A stretch of DNA of 64,000 nucleotides. It comes from Quercus robur. Lineage: Eukaryota; Streptophyta; Magnoliopsida; Fagales; Fagaceae. The notes under the pieces were generated by a model. It saw only the letters and a program-made list of their open reading frames with translations. It was not told the origin of the DNA and searched no databases. Of this stretch, positions 13,028 through 24,768 are shown piece after piece. A program made the position numbers and the translations under genes. Positions within the stretch are counted from its first letter, which is position 1. The number at the start of each line of letters is the position of its first letter. The stretch covers positions 18,885,656 through 18,949,655 of the forward strand of contig NC_065538.1 of assembly GCF_932294415.1 (NCBI RefSeq), given 5' to 3'.

Positions 13028-16000
13028 ATGGCAGCTACTGCAGAGAAGGACTATAACACAGTGAAAAGAAGAGTGGCCTGTGTGACCAACCATCTCATTC
13101 CGCTTCTTCATCATCATCATTCGCCTCCAATTACTACCACTTGCGGTAATTCCAATGTTGAGCTATGTAACGCTGCCTCCATCAACGACAGCTACCATAG
13201 GATACACGGTGAAGTTCCCACTCACGAAATTGTGTGGAAACTTGCCTCTGATTATGAGTCCGGCAATGAGTTTCACTTCACCGACATTATCTACGAGAAA
13301 GCCGTTGGCGAAGGGATAGCAAAGGTCAAGCTTTTCATGGAACTGAGTTCTCAAATATGTTACTATGTCACAGTGCTTAATGGGTTCTAACTCATGCTCT
13401 TTGCTTTGTTGTAGATTACCATTAATAGGCCAGAGAGACGAAATGCGTTTCGGCCATTGACAATTAAGGAACTTAGTCGAGCATTTGACGATGCAAGGGA
13501 TGATAGTTCGGTGGGAGTTATCATTCTTACCGGGAAGGTATTTAACTAACTTTATGAAACTTAATTACAGTTCCTTAGATATGTTTTCTAAGTTGTCAAT
13601 TAAATTCAACCAAGCTTATGCATTGGCCAACGAATCACATTGTTAAATTTAGTTGTAATGTATAACATCTAAAGTTTTATAATTCGTCTTTATATGCTCG
13701 TCTTGCCTGATTGTTTAGTATATTAAATCTTATTAAACAAGTAATCTGTCAATTCTAGTGTCTGTTTGTTAGTGAGTTCGATTACTGTTATAATTTTGTT
13801 GAGTGCTGCTACACAAACCGAAAAGTATTTACAGTTTTACTTCGATTTCTAGCCCTTGTGTCCATAGTGATCTCTTGTATTGCTAAAGGCTGCTGTGCTG
13901 GCCCTTCATGTCATGCTTTTGGAGTACAGAAATAGAGAAAGAATAGTGTGTTAAGTTGTTGATTTTGATGAAAGTCACTAGTAGCACCCACTGGTGGTCT
14001 TTAGTCATTACTATTAATTTTTTAAAGAAATTAATAAGTACTATTGTAGTCATACTGCTTCAGAGTCATGCACCTTGCTCATGTCTACCTTCTAGTTCTA
14101 GTTGTCTCTAATGAATGCAAGTAGTCTCAACTATTAGTCCTTGTGATTGTGCACTGACCCTACTTTCATATTTATTTTGTATGACCTATGTTGTGTGTGG
14201 GATGAAAGTTGTTATACAACAGAATCTGATAGTCATCAAGTCTCTTCTTTTTCTGAAAAATTAATTCAAATTTTAAGCTAACATGATGCAACCTTGATTT
14301 TTTTCTTTCTTTCTCATTTGTCTATGTGATGGGGGCTGTTCTTCAAGATGACATGTTTGATTAGATGTGTCTGCAAATTTTGGGGCACGAGAAAAACTAC
14401 ATTGCATGTCCATCTTGAAAACTATTGATGTGTTTTTATCTGTCAAGGAAAAGTGGAAAACAAATACTCCTTTTGACTTCTAAGCAGGATTTAAAATATG
14501 ACTATGTCTATGCCACTAATGTGTAAGTTATAAGTTCATTCCATACTGGGACAGACCAAGATCCACCCTACAATATGGGGTCAAAAAGCCAAAATAAATT
14601 ATTTTAGCCTTTATAAAAAGAGAACTGATTCTTGAATAGATTTGCATGCTCCCTGGTTAGAACCTGTCCAATTGAAAACTATTGATGCGTTTTCTATCTG
14701 TCAAGGAAGTGGAAAACAAATAGCCCTTTTACCTTCTATGCAGATTGAAAATATGACTATGTCGGCGCCACTAATGTACAAGTTATATTGATGTTCTGTA
14801 TGTCCATGGAACCTGTATTGATTTGTTGTTGTTAAAAATTTAATGCTGTAGGGATCAAAGGCATTTTGTAGTGGTGGTGACCAGGCGTTGAGAACCAAGG
14901 ATGGTTATGCTGATTATGAAAATTTTGGTCGTCTTAATGTTTTAGATTTGCAGGTATATGGTACCCTGAAATAATTTATCCTCTTGACTCTATTTAGTGC
15001 TTGCATAAGTCCCTTGCAGCCTTGCCCTCCAACCAAAACTTGGTTGAGCATGATTCTTCATGATTACCCCTAAATATTGCTTCCAATTGTAACCTCTGAG
15101 CCTTGAAAAAGAAAAATCAAATGCTTCATCGCCAGTCTTCTAATTTTTTGTTATTTTAATCATTACCAGGTACAGATCCGTCGTCTTCCAAAGCCAGTGA
15201 TAGCAATGGTATACTCTACTTAATTCAACTTTGCATCTAGTCTTAATCCTATCAATCTCATGGACTCTTGGTGTAACTGAGTTGTGTACCTTATGATATT
15301 TAACTTTTTAAAAAAAATCAGTGTACTTCAGGGTTACTTATTATGAGGTTAACAGTTCCTAACCATCATACTTGCTACCTATTAATTACTTTGTTCACAC
15401 CTATCCTTAAAACAGGTGGCAGGTTATGCTGTTGGAGGAGGACATGTGTTACACATGGTTTGCGATCTAACCATTGCAGCAGATAATGCTATTTTTGGTC
15501 AAACTGGTCCTAAGGTAGTTTTATCCTTTTCCCTATTGTTCTGAAATCTCAATCATAGATTGGTGTGCTAGAACTAATCTCACAAGAGATATCTTATTTG
15601 GAACCACTCAGCTGCTTAATTTGTAACATCTTTTAAAGGATGGCATACTAGAACTTCAAACCTCACAAGTTGTTTTTTCCTCTTTTACACCACCAAATGT
15701 CACTTAATGTTAGTAAATAACTATTGTTCTAATGCTGTGCTCCTTATTTTGTCATTAGATTACTTATAATTTTGTGCATATGGCAGGTTGGAAGCTTTGA
15801 TGCTGGTTATGGAAGTTCCATTATGTCTCGTTTGGTAAGACATTAAAGGTGAAGACACCTAATATCTGTATGTTACTTGCATCACAGTTCTCTCTTTGAT
15901 CAGTACATGGTCACAGAGGTCTACTGGATGTGTGGTGAATTTAGTTGAGTTATTTTTATATTTTAAATTTTTATAAACTTGCACATAAAATTTTGTTAAA

Positions 16001-16888
16001 CAGATTGGTCCTAAAAGAGCACGTGAAATGTGGTTTTTGGCAAGGTTCTATACAGCTTCTGAAGCAGATAAAATGGGACTCGTAAACGTTGTTGTACTGG
16101 TGAGTTCATTTCCGTCTAGGAGAACCTGAAAATTGTTGAGGTACAGCATCATTACTTCAACAGTAAGATGCCTTTTCTCATGAACAGGGATATCCACATG
16201 GATTTTTTTTTATAATGCATCTGGGATGCTGGAACTTTACATAAAGAAAAATCATGTAGTCATTTCAACCATTGTCAATAAACACAGTTAAAGTTCTGAA
16301 TTTCAATTTTTTTTTCAGCTGGAGAGATTAGAGCAAGAAACGATTAAATGGTGTCGAGAGATCCTAAGAAACAGCCCAACTGCAATTCGGGTGCTCAAAG
16401 CAGCTCTTAATGCAGTTGATGATGGCCATGCTGGACTCCAGGTACCTTCAATATCCATTCATCAAGTTAGTGTAATTTCCAGCTAACTTTTATAGCCACA
16501 TTGGCAATACTATTGCTTAAGTGAGGGTTGCTATAGCCCAGAATGCTTGAGACCTGTATCCTGTGATGCTTGCGCAATTTCACTTCCCTTTTTCTTATCA
16601 GAAAATCTTATTACATACTCTCTTTTGAAATCTTGTTTTTAAAACACAATTTCAGTCCATATGGCAATTTATGTATGGTAAGTGAATAATAAGAAATGTG
16701 TGACTATCATTGCTCTTCTTATTATTGTTGTTTTCCTTATATATTTCAGCTAATATGTTCTTCCAATGCAGGAAGTTGGTGGAAATGCTACACTCCTATT
16801 TTATGGCACTGAGGAAGGTAATGAGGGGAAGACAGCATATATGGAACGTAGAGCCCCTGATTTCTCTAAATTTCCTCGAAGACCTTAG
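13028..16888 (+). CDS. MENB: 1,4-dihydroxy-2-naphthoyl-CoA synthase (naphthoate synthase), peroxisomal
   Basis: Exons: 13028-13324, 13415-13537, 14852-14953, 15170-15208, 15416-15514, 15787-15834, 16004-16099, 16319-16441, 16772-16888. They total 1044 nt, 347 aa, with no frame break. This crotonase-fold enzyme cyclises o-succinylbenzoyl-CoA to 1,4-dihydroxy-2-naphthoyl-CoA in phylloquinone (vitamin K1) synthesis. Seen: [14 protein letters not shown] at about 100-113, CSGGDQ at 146-151, the oxyanion segment [15 protein letters not shown] at 190-204, [16 protein letters not shown] at 215-230, and C-terminal LLFYGTEEG. Gly in GQTG is the mark of bicarbonate-dependent (type I) enzymes (family knowledge). 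Residues 15-23, RVACVTNHL, match the PTS2 peroxisome signal R-[LVI]-x5-H-L, agreeing with the peroxisomal site known in Arabidopsis. The first ATG gives this targeting peptide, which supports the chosen start. Confidence 0.95.
13070..13096 (+). other. PTS2 peroxisomal targeting signal of MENB
   Basis: Codons 15-23 encode RVACVTNHL, a match to the PTS2 nonapeptide in the expected N-terminal place, followed by a His/Pro-rich stretch that would be removed with the presequence. Confidence 0.75.
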
Positions 16889-16937
16889 GTGCTGTTGTGT
16901 TGTGAAGTGGAGGTTCTTTGGTTGGAACATGATAGAA

Positions 16938-16974
<37 letters not shown>

Positions 16975-17777
16975 GGAGTTCTTGTGCTAGAGAGCATAAG
17001 TTTGTGGCATGTGACACATTTCTTAAAATTATCTTTATTTAGGCTTCTACTTCAACAAAAATTGCATTTATATCAAAATATTTGTTCATCGAATCAAACA
17101 ATAGAGTAAATGCATATATTAATTATCTATAGTTGTGCATTAATTATTTATATTAAATGAATTTATATGATTATTTTTATAAACTCCATATAAGAAATAA
17201 TTTTTAATTGGAATAATAACAAATTTAGAATATGACATTCTTTCTCATGTTTAGTTGCTTTGACAACAGTTGAGCAAAAGCCATAAAAAAATTAAATATT
17301 TGTGTGTGTGTGTGGAACTAACATTGTAGTATTTATTCTATGTAATTAGAAAGATTAAATATATTTATTATGTTATAGTAATTATTTTTAAGCGTAATGA
17401 AATTTTGATATCATTTTTCTAAGATTTAAATGAAACAATTGAATTTTTCACAATATGAGAAACAATTGATTTGAAATATGGTATTCTTGCTCACATTTAT
17501 TTATTTTTGGAACAATTGAAACAATGTCTAACAAAAAGGATAAATAAATAAATAAATAAATATAGTAACACACAATCAAGAATGTTTTTTTTTTAAAAAA
17601 AATGAAGAATATTTGCATTTTTAGTAAGCATAAAACATGTTTATTTATATTAGCCGCTATATCACGCAATTTTTAATTTGTAAACACATATATATAAATG
17701 ATCAAATCACTATACATTATTTGCAGTGTCTTTCTATTTTGTCTATAAAATAACTATAGATAACAATTTCTTACAAG
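16889..17777. other. MENB 3' region and AT-rich intergenic DNA
   Basis: Includes a TA microsatellite at 16940-16971 just after the stop codon, then AT-rich DNA with short GT and ATAA runs. No gene seen. Confidence 0.5.
16940..16971. repeat. (TA)n microsatellite in the MENB 3' region
   Basis: About 15 uninterrupted TA units, 50 bp after the MENB stop codon, probably transcribed in the 3' UTR. Confidence 0.8.
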
Positions 17778-17901
17778 AAAATTTATTGAAAGATTTTCTT
17801 TTATACATCGATAGTTGAGGTAGGGATTTGAACCTTAGGTGTCTCTATTGAAAATGTGCATACTATCTAAGCTACAAGATTCTTTCCAAAATTTATTGAA
17901 A
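17778..17901 (-). mobile_element. Short tRNA-derived SINE with 14-bp target duplication
   Basis: AAAATTTATTGAAA occurs at 17778-17791 and again at 17888-17901, flanking 96 bp. Read on the minus strand the insert starts CTTGTAGCTTAGATAGT (A-box-like), continues to a B box GGTTCAAATCC and the motif ACTATCGA, and ends in an A-rich tail (GTATAAAAGAAAATC). Perfect 14-bp duplications plus RNA polymerase III boxes and an A-rich 3' end are the hallmarks of SINE retroposition. A related copy is at about 28363-28450. Confidence 0.7.
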
Positions 17902-20900
17902 TATTTGAGAAAACTAATAATAAGTTGCATCTCATATCAAACTCAACTATTTTGATATAATGCTTTGTCCCCTCTGTTATTTTATGCTTTGATTATTCCT
18001 GATTTTTCTTAGGAAGCTCCTTTCATATAAAAAAAATTAAAACCTTGGAAATTGATTTATGATAGTTATTGGAACTATTTATATTTAAAAGTCCTTTTCA
18101 TCATCTAATTCATTCAAATTGTGCAAAAATGGCATTGAATTTCTCTTATTAATAGTTTGAAAGATTTATTATTGAGGAGCCATAACAATTTGGCCTTTTA
18201 AAGTAGCCAAAAAAAATTATCGAAATGAGTTCAAATGGAAGAAAAAATATTTGTTGATAAATAAATACCAATTTTCTGACTCTTACTTATCAAATATTGC
18301 TCTATAATTTGGTTTAATTTGAAGTACAAAAAGGTACGGAATAGGTTTGTCCATGGTCATGAATTGGGTATTCTGACAACATATAATGAGCTTCCTAAAT
18401 ATTTGCATGTAAGGGAGTGTAAAGATTCTATTTCCTCTTACGACCAACTTGTTGATTTATTCACCAACTCAAGGGGATTTGGCCCACTATCCTATTATTT
18501 GTACCATAGATTATTTGCCCTACACTCCTATTACTTTATACTCCTATAAAATGACAATCTCCTGTTTAGTGGTTTGTCATGGTGATTGGAAATTCAAATA
18601 TTTTATACAAATCATGGTCAATTTCTTTTTTTTCTTTTTTTTGGATAATTTAATAGTTGCATGGGAAGAATTTTAATCCTGAACATCTTTGTTGGAAACT
18701 CCAGAATGTATCAATTGAACTATAAAGCTCTTTAGCACCATGACCAATTTATTGAATATGATAAATTTAGTTAAATATAAAAAATGTAAGGTGTTTCAAG
18801 ATGTTAATACTAAAATTATAATCCAACAAAAGAAATACTAAAATGATAATTCATAAGCCTCTATTAATTATTGCATGGGGCAGAATACACAAATTTTACA
18901 CGCACACAAGAAATAAAAACGTTCTGACAAAAAAAAGAGAAAAACAAAAACAAAAGATATCAATTTCACTCTATAGACTAAAATTAGCATTAAAAAATGT
19001 GCCCAATATGTATTAGTGACCAAGCATATATGTTCTTCATCTAAGTGCTTTAATGTTGAAATTTTCATTTTTGTTTGAACTACTGCAGGAATTGGAAGAA
19101 AATGCAATTTTAAAGCTTACTACAAGTTAAAGAGCAAATATTTTTGTTCGATAATTTAATGGAGCAGTTCCCAAAGTAAAATCATATGAAAACTATTAAA
19201 TATACTCAAAAATTTTACAATTTATTCTTTCTAAAATTTTCTAATTATCTTACCCCCAATATGTAATTAATCATCAAAAAACCACACCAAAATTGACTAC
19301 AAATTTCATATTTATTTAAAGTGACAAGTTATTAATAATAAATAATAAAATTGTGTCAATAATAAAACCATATGAAAATTATTAATAATCTACAAACTCA
19401 ACCGATGTGAAATTCGTGTGAAATTCATCGTAAAAACTGTTTATGTATTGCAGCATTTCTCAATCAATCATTCCAGACAGCACAATCCACAGGATCTCCA
19501 CTTGCTGTATCTTTCATAGATCCACCAGCCACCTGCCACGATCTCATTGGCATCTTTCATAATATGTTGGATGGGCCCATCATGTAGTTTGAGTCTAACC
19601 ATATTACCACCTCATTGCTCTTTCCATATTCATACATTTACACGGCCTATTTGCAAGGGGGGGCCCAAATTAAGTTATAGATAGAAGAGAAGGCTTGACA
19701 GAGCCTTTGACAATAAGAGATGAAGGCTGAGTTTACCAAAAAAAAAAAAAAAAAAAATTAGATGAAGGCTGATCTTTCCTAGAGCTGCAGTTCACAACTT
19801 ACCATCTGCAACATCAGCGGAGTTCTAGCTAGAATCACTCACCAACTTACCTGCATCATCTTTTTAATTTAAGTGTCCTTTAGAGATCTGTTTATTTTGC
19901 TAAAACTGAAATTTTTTTACTGAAAGTACTGTAGATAAATGTAAAAATTAGCTGAAATAGTACAGTAGAACCAGTGATTAGTACCAAACAACCGTAAAAA
20001 ATTATATTTATAAAGTATAAATATATTTCCTGATTACTGGGTGTAGCATAATACTAGCTTGTTTTATATTGTATACAAATTTACCATAATTTTTATATCA
20101 AATGTTTGAGAAGTTTATACTTTATAGCAAACAAGCGTAAAAAATTAGCTTCTTAAAGGATTAGGATCGCTGGTACCCTACCCCTAAGGAAATCCTAAAC
20201 TAAAGGACCTAATCCTTTTTTAATGAATCAGAAAGAAATTTTCATTCAACCACATTGTACACAAAAGAGGCAAAAAATGAATGAGCATATAGCATAGAGT
20301 AGACTCTGCAACACAAGGAACAGGAGCTTCAGCTGCTACAGACAATTACAACACACAGCCGTCACCCATCTTCAACACCTAGACACTTTTAGCCTAGCAC
20401 ATTGCAAAACAAAAGAAAAACTCAATCCCTTCCAATTGAATACAACATTTTACCCCATGTAAATAACCATGACAGATTACCCAATTACCAGCAAAGGCAA
20501 TCCAAATTACAGTGGGACGCAGCCTCCACAACTCAACAGAACACACCAAAAACTGATGGTCAATACCCTGGAATCAAACCTCGTAATTGTAAAACTAAAT
20601 AAAATCTAAAGCATAAAAACTTTTTACTTGCATATTATTATCGAATTCCAAGTAGGTACATACTTATGTTATCTTAATATAATTTTGTTAAATGTAATTA
20701 AAATTCAACCAATTAAGCATTTAATATCATATATTCTACTTATGTTTTCGAGTAAAATATATATATAATAATTAAGTAAGGAGATAATGTTTTATATATT
20801 CCTTCATTCACCATAAAAGAAAAAAAAACAACAAGAAAGTATTTGTTATCCTCTATTTTTATTATTTAAAATCAAATATCCTTACACACATATTATATAT
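17902..20900. other. AT-rich intergenic DNA with a reversed MITE fragment
   Basis: No gene seen. A poly-A run lies near 19739-19757. At about 19886-19990 there is a reversed fragment of the MITE family found at 2.0-2.4 kb (words TTTTGCTAAAACTGAAA, AGTACTGTAGATAAA, AGCTGAAATAGTACAGTA). Short open frames at 18319 and 20402 lack recognisable domains. Confidence 0.45.
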
Positions 20901-21728
20901 TGTTAAAGTTTAGACCCCTGAAAAACTAAATTGTTTAACCTAATATAATTGCCAAGTTGGTACTTAGGTAAATTATGCAAATCTAGATTAAACAATAATA
21001 AATCATTTTATAAACAACGGAAAAGTAAAGAACACAATGATTTGATGACCCAGAAAAACTAATAAAACAATCCAATTTCAAAGTAAAAAACTTAGGGAGG
21101 ATTTAACCTAAACAATTCACAAGGCAATAATTCACTAATATAATGAAAGTTTTTACAATAGACTTAACCCTAAATCTACTGCTATCTCATGTAGTACCTA
21201 TTTATGTGACAACACATAACTCTGAATCCATGGACTCTTCTATTATGAATATATTGCACATAAACGCTCTAGTGTGTGACATTGAGGTCTCCACTCAAAG
21301 GTTTAGATCATCAATTGTGGTTGATCTACTTGTAGCAACTTATCTCCACTAGCACTAGTAATTTGAATCTTATCTCCAACAAATGCTTGTTGAGTAATTA
21401 GAAGGTTACAAAACCTTTCAGATCTCACAAGAGTAACTCATAAGACTTGAAAAATTTGTATTAGAGTTTCCCTTTTATACTTAACAGTGTTGGACTCAAA
21501 CGCTAAACATTTTGTGGGCTTTTGGGCCTAATTTAAAATCTGCAGAATCCATGTCTCGATCGGTCGAAGCTTTCTTTCAATCGGTCAAGCTTAGCAATGT
21601 CTAAATTCTTCTTTCTATAACTTGTATGTTCTTGAGTCTTGACTTGTATCCTCTTGAGCAATATCTAAACCTTTTCAAAGACACTAAGATCTTATGCTAG
21701 ACTAGTTCTTGTGCTCGATTTGCCAACA
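20901..21728 (-). mobile_element. LTR-like element (solo LTR candidate), minus strand
   Basis: The block is bounded by TGTTAAAG and GCCAACA, which on the minus strand makes TGTTGGC...CTTTAACA, the usual TG...CA ends of an LTR. On the minus strand a TATA box (TATAAAAG, 21472-21479) lies about 250 bp in, as expected for the U3/R border. It also holds two related words, GATCGGTCGAAGC and AATCGGTCAAGC. No coding part and no clear target duplication were found, so a solo LTR is inferred. Confidence 0.4.
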
Positions 21729-22222
21729 TACAAAAAATTTAGTTCCTAAACTATAATCTTAAATATTTAGAACCTAACATATATGGTGGTAAGATCTCTC
21801 TTCTTTTTTGGTTGAGATGGATTGATAAAGGGGAGGAAGTGGTGAGGTCTAAACCATGGAATATAATACTAAAATATGGAATTAAAAAGAATGATTTTGA
21901 TCATTTTATTGTAATATATAATGATACACATGAACAAAATTTACAATTTTACTGTCAATAAAAGTATTAAAATTAAGTCAAATTAAAATATTTTTGTACA
22001 AATATAACACGAGAAACTCAAGTGTACGTGTTGGCATAGACTGAAAGATTAATGAATTAGCGCTAAAAAATTCTTGAGTCTCGACAAATGGTGGCTTGAG
22101 CCTGCGATTGCGATTAGTGGTTGGTAAGAGACATGGCCAATGTAACGGTGGTGGTGTCAGTGAGTCGGTGACTATGGCTATAACGATGGTTGGTTATGGG
22201 CTGGGAGAGGTGGTGGTGGTGG
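21729..22222. other. Intergenic DNA with GGTGGTGG-rich end
   Basis: AT-rich at first, then from about 22090 a GC-richer stretch with repeated GGTGGTGGT words that continues on the other side of the SINE at 22477-22560. Nothing identifiable. Confidence 0.4.
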
Positions 22223-22476
22223 CCATTAGAGGAGTTTTTTTTTTTTTTTTTTTAGAATGAAAAAATGGGGGCCTTTATGGCTATATTTTACCCCCGGGCA
22301 GGGAGCCGTACGCATGCCCACCCAGCTGAAGGGCCACGAATGCGAGCCGTGTGAGAGTCACCTCATTTGAGTACACCCCTCATTAAGTATGCCCACCAAC
22401 GGAAACCTGTGGGCAGCGGGACTCGAACCTAAGTGTGGTTGCACGAAGTGCCCAAGCCTTACCCATTAGAGGAGTT
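22223..22476 (-). mobile_element. tRNA-derived SINE with 14-bp target-site duplication
   Basis: CCATTAGAGGAGTT is present at 22223-22236 and repeated at 22463-22476. The 226 bp between them read, on the minus strand, from GGTAAGGCTTGGGCACTTCG through a B box GGTTCGAGTCC (22419-22429 reversed) to a poly-A tail (poly-T at 22237-22254 on the plus strand). Identical flanks, an internal polymerase III promoter and an A tail identify a SINE. Its GC-rich body stands out from AT-rich surroundings. The family resembles Au-type plant SINEs, but I did not verify that. Confidence 0.85.
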
Positions 22477-22894
22477 GATTCTTGAGAATGTTTGCGAGGT
22501 ATGGGAGGAAGATAGAAAGAATTAGAGAAGAAGAGAAAGGAGGAGAAAGTGATTTAACTGATTTCCTTCTAAATTTTGACTCTCTTTGTAATTTTTAATT
22601 ATCTTTTAGTGTATTATCACAAACATACATCTTTTGTTGAACAATACAAAGAGCATGAGCTTATTTGTGCAAGTGCACTAACTAGTATCATATATAGGTG
22701 TGAGTGCTCAAACTTAATTGAATTTACCTTGGACTTTATATCATGGATTAGGTTAGGCTAGTGTGCTACGACTGAGGGTGGGGGGCTGAAATTGTGTGGG
22801 CCTACAATTAGCACATGAAGCAATGCTTGCAAAAAGAGTTTTCAAGAGACAGTCTAATGAGACCACCCTCTCATAGTATGTGGAACCCATATGT

Positions 22895-23732
22895 ATTGTG
22901 AAAGGAAAGTCTCATAAAAACATCTCATAAGATAACTTTTTCTAATATGGGAAGGAGGTAAGCAATAGGTCTCAATTTGTTTAATCAATGGGTTACCACT
23001 TTTCTTTTATTAATGAAAGTGGGTTAAGATGTTGACAAAAGAGAAGTTTTTAGTTTATTTTTTTTATTTTTTATAAAATACTTTGTAAATTTTTATGGAT
23101 ATTATTTTTTTTTTTGTATTTTTAATCTTTTTAAAATTATTTTTTCCCCATAAGTTAGTTAATATTGTAGATTGTGAAAGGAAAGTCTCATAAAAATATC
23201 TCATAAAATAATTTTTTCTAATATGGGAAGGAGGTAAGCAATAGGTCTCAATTTGTTTAATCAATGGGTTACCACTTTTCTTTTATTAATGAAAGTGGGT
23301 TAAGATGTTGACAAAAGAGAAGTTTTTAGTTTTTATTTTATTTTATTTTATTTTTTATAAAATATTTTGTAAATTTTTATGGTTATTATTATTATTTTTT
23401 TATTTTTAATCTTTTTAAAATTATTTTTTCCCCATAAGTTAGTTAATATTGTAGATTGTGAAAGGAAAGTCTCATAAAAATATCTCATAAAATAACTTTT
23501 TCTAATATGGGAAGGAGGTAAGGAATAGGTCTCAATTTGTTTAGTCAATGTGTTACTGCTTTTCTTTTATTAATGAAAGTGGGTTAAGATGTTGACAAAA
23601 GAGAAGTTTTTATTTTTTATTTTATTTTATTTTTTATAAAACACTTTGTAAATTTTTATGGTTATTATTTTTTTGTATTTTTAATCTTTTTAAAATTATT
23701 TTTTCCCCATAAGTTAGTTAATATTGTAAATT
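22895..23732. repeat. Three-copy tandem repeat, unit ~276-284 bp
   Basis: Units start at 22895, 23171 and 23455, each with ATTGTGAAAGGAAAGTCTCA, and each ends near CCCCATAAGTTAGTTAATATTG. Copies differ mainly in length of T/A runs and a few substitutions. Copies two and three have very similar minus-strand frames of 66 codons, which I regard as a by-product of the duplication and not as genes. Confidence 0.9.
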
Positions 23733-23789
23733 CTAATTAACTTGACTGATAAAAGTTTTTCGCCGTTGAATAACAAATCTAGGGTTTGA

Positions 23790-24310
23790 ACTTTGCCTAT
23801 ATTTTAAACTGATTGATATCTTAGTCTAATAATTAAAATTACAATTATTATAGAATGTACGTCATAGATTGAACTTCTATTATATATATAAAAGAAAAAT
23901 GATGGTATGGAGGATGACATATGTGGGGCTTTAATGGCAATTGAACTAGAGATTATTGACTTGAAAGATTTGGTTCAAATTCCGTCTATACCATAAACTG
24001 ATTGATGTCTAAGCCTGATAATAAAAACAATTATCATAAAGTGAACAACATAGATTGAATTTTTGTCATATTTACCAACAAAAATAAAATAAAAAATTAG
24101 CTAGTATGGAGGATGATATATGGGGCTTGGATGTCTCATGCTACACTATAAACCGATTGATGTCTTAATCTAACGATGGAAAACAATTATAATGAAGTGA
24201 ACACCATATATTCAACTTCTATCATATCTATCAAAAAAAAAAAAAAAAAAAGTGAGCAGGTATGGAGGATGAATGACAACTGAAATTAGAGACTGTTGGC
24301 TTAAAGGCTT
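23790..24310. repeat. Degenerate tandem repeat, ~150-200-bp units
   Basis: Three diverged units share the order: CATAGATTGAA or similar, TATGGAGGATGA, then TAAACTGATTGATGTCT-like words. They lie directly after the better conserved three-copy array. No coding content. Confidence 0.55.
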
Positions 24311-24508
24311 TGGTTAAAGATATTTCTAGCTAGTTTACTCTTAAATAAACATATATTTACTTTTATATAATAAGATATTTCTAGCTAGTTATTTAATAAT
24401 CATATAATAAATTTAATATTTTGACAATCTCATTATTAGAAATACTATTGTAATAACCAACAAATTTAAATCTGTCATTTTTTTACTTTAGTGGAAACTA
24501 TGTGCTCG

Positions 24509-24768
24509 TTTGGATAGCACTTATGCTGCGCCTGCGTTTCCTCAATTTTTTTTTTTTTCCCTTTTCAGCCGCAATAGTTGACCAGTTCTGCTGTGAACAG
24601 TGCATTTGTGCACTGTTCACGGATTCCACAAACTCCACTTTTTATCAACTTTTTCATTAAAAATGGGTCACACAATACTATTCACACATTTAAAAATTAT
24701 TTTGCTACAGTGTTTTTAGTTTTCAGTTTTCAGTTTCAGCAAAATAAGTTCTATCCAAACAGACCCTA
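24509..24768. mobile_element. MITE with TTTGGATAG terminal inverted repeats
   Basis: Left end TGCTCGTTTGGATAG pairs with the right end CTATCCAAACAGACC; CTATG flanks both sides as a possible short target duplication. The interior has GTGAACAGTGCA and CAGTTTCAGCAAAATAAG words shared with the element pair at 2.0-2.4 kb. Non-coding. Confidence 0.65.

Noticed and set aside
17818-17890. tRNA-like promoter boxes suggesting a tRNA gene
   Set aside because: Cloverleaf pairing is absent and the piece is flanked by a target duplication, so a SINE explains it better. The same holds for the B boxes at 22419-22429 and 28363-28450.
18319-18549. 76-codon frame with a vaguely retroelement-like sequence
   Set aside because: No conserved motif could be pointed to.
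23064-23548. Two near-identical 66-codon minus-strand frames
   Set aside because: They lie in tandem repeat copies and differ only as the repeats do; sharing is due to duplication, with no start context or domain.
22895-23732. CRISPR-like array
   Set aside because: Units are long and contiguous with no spacers, and the DNA is plant nuclear.
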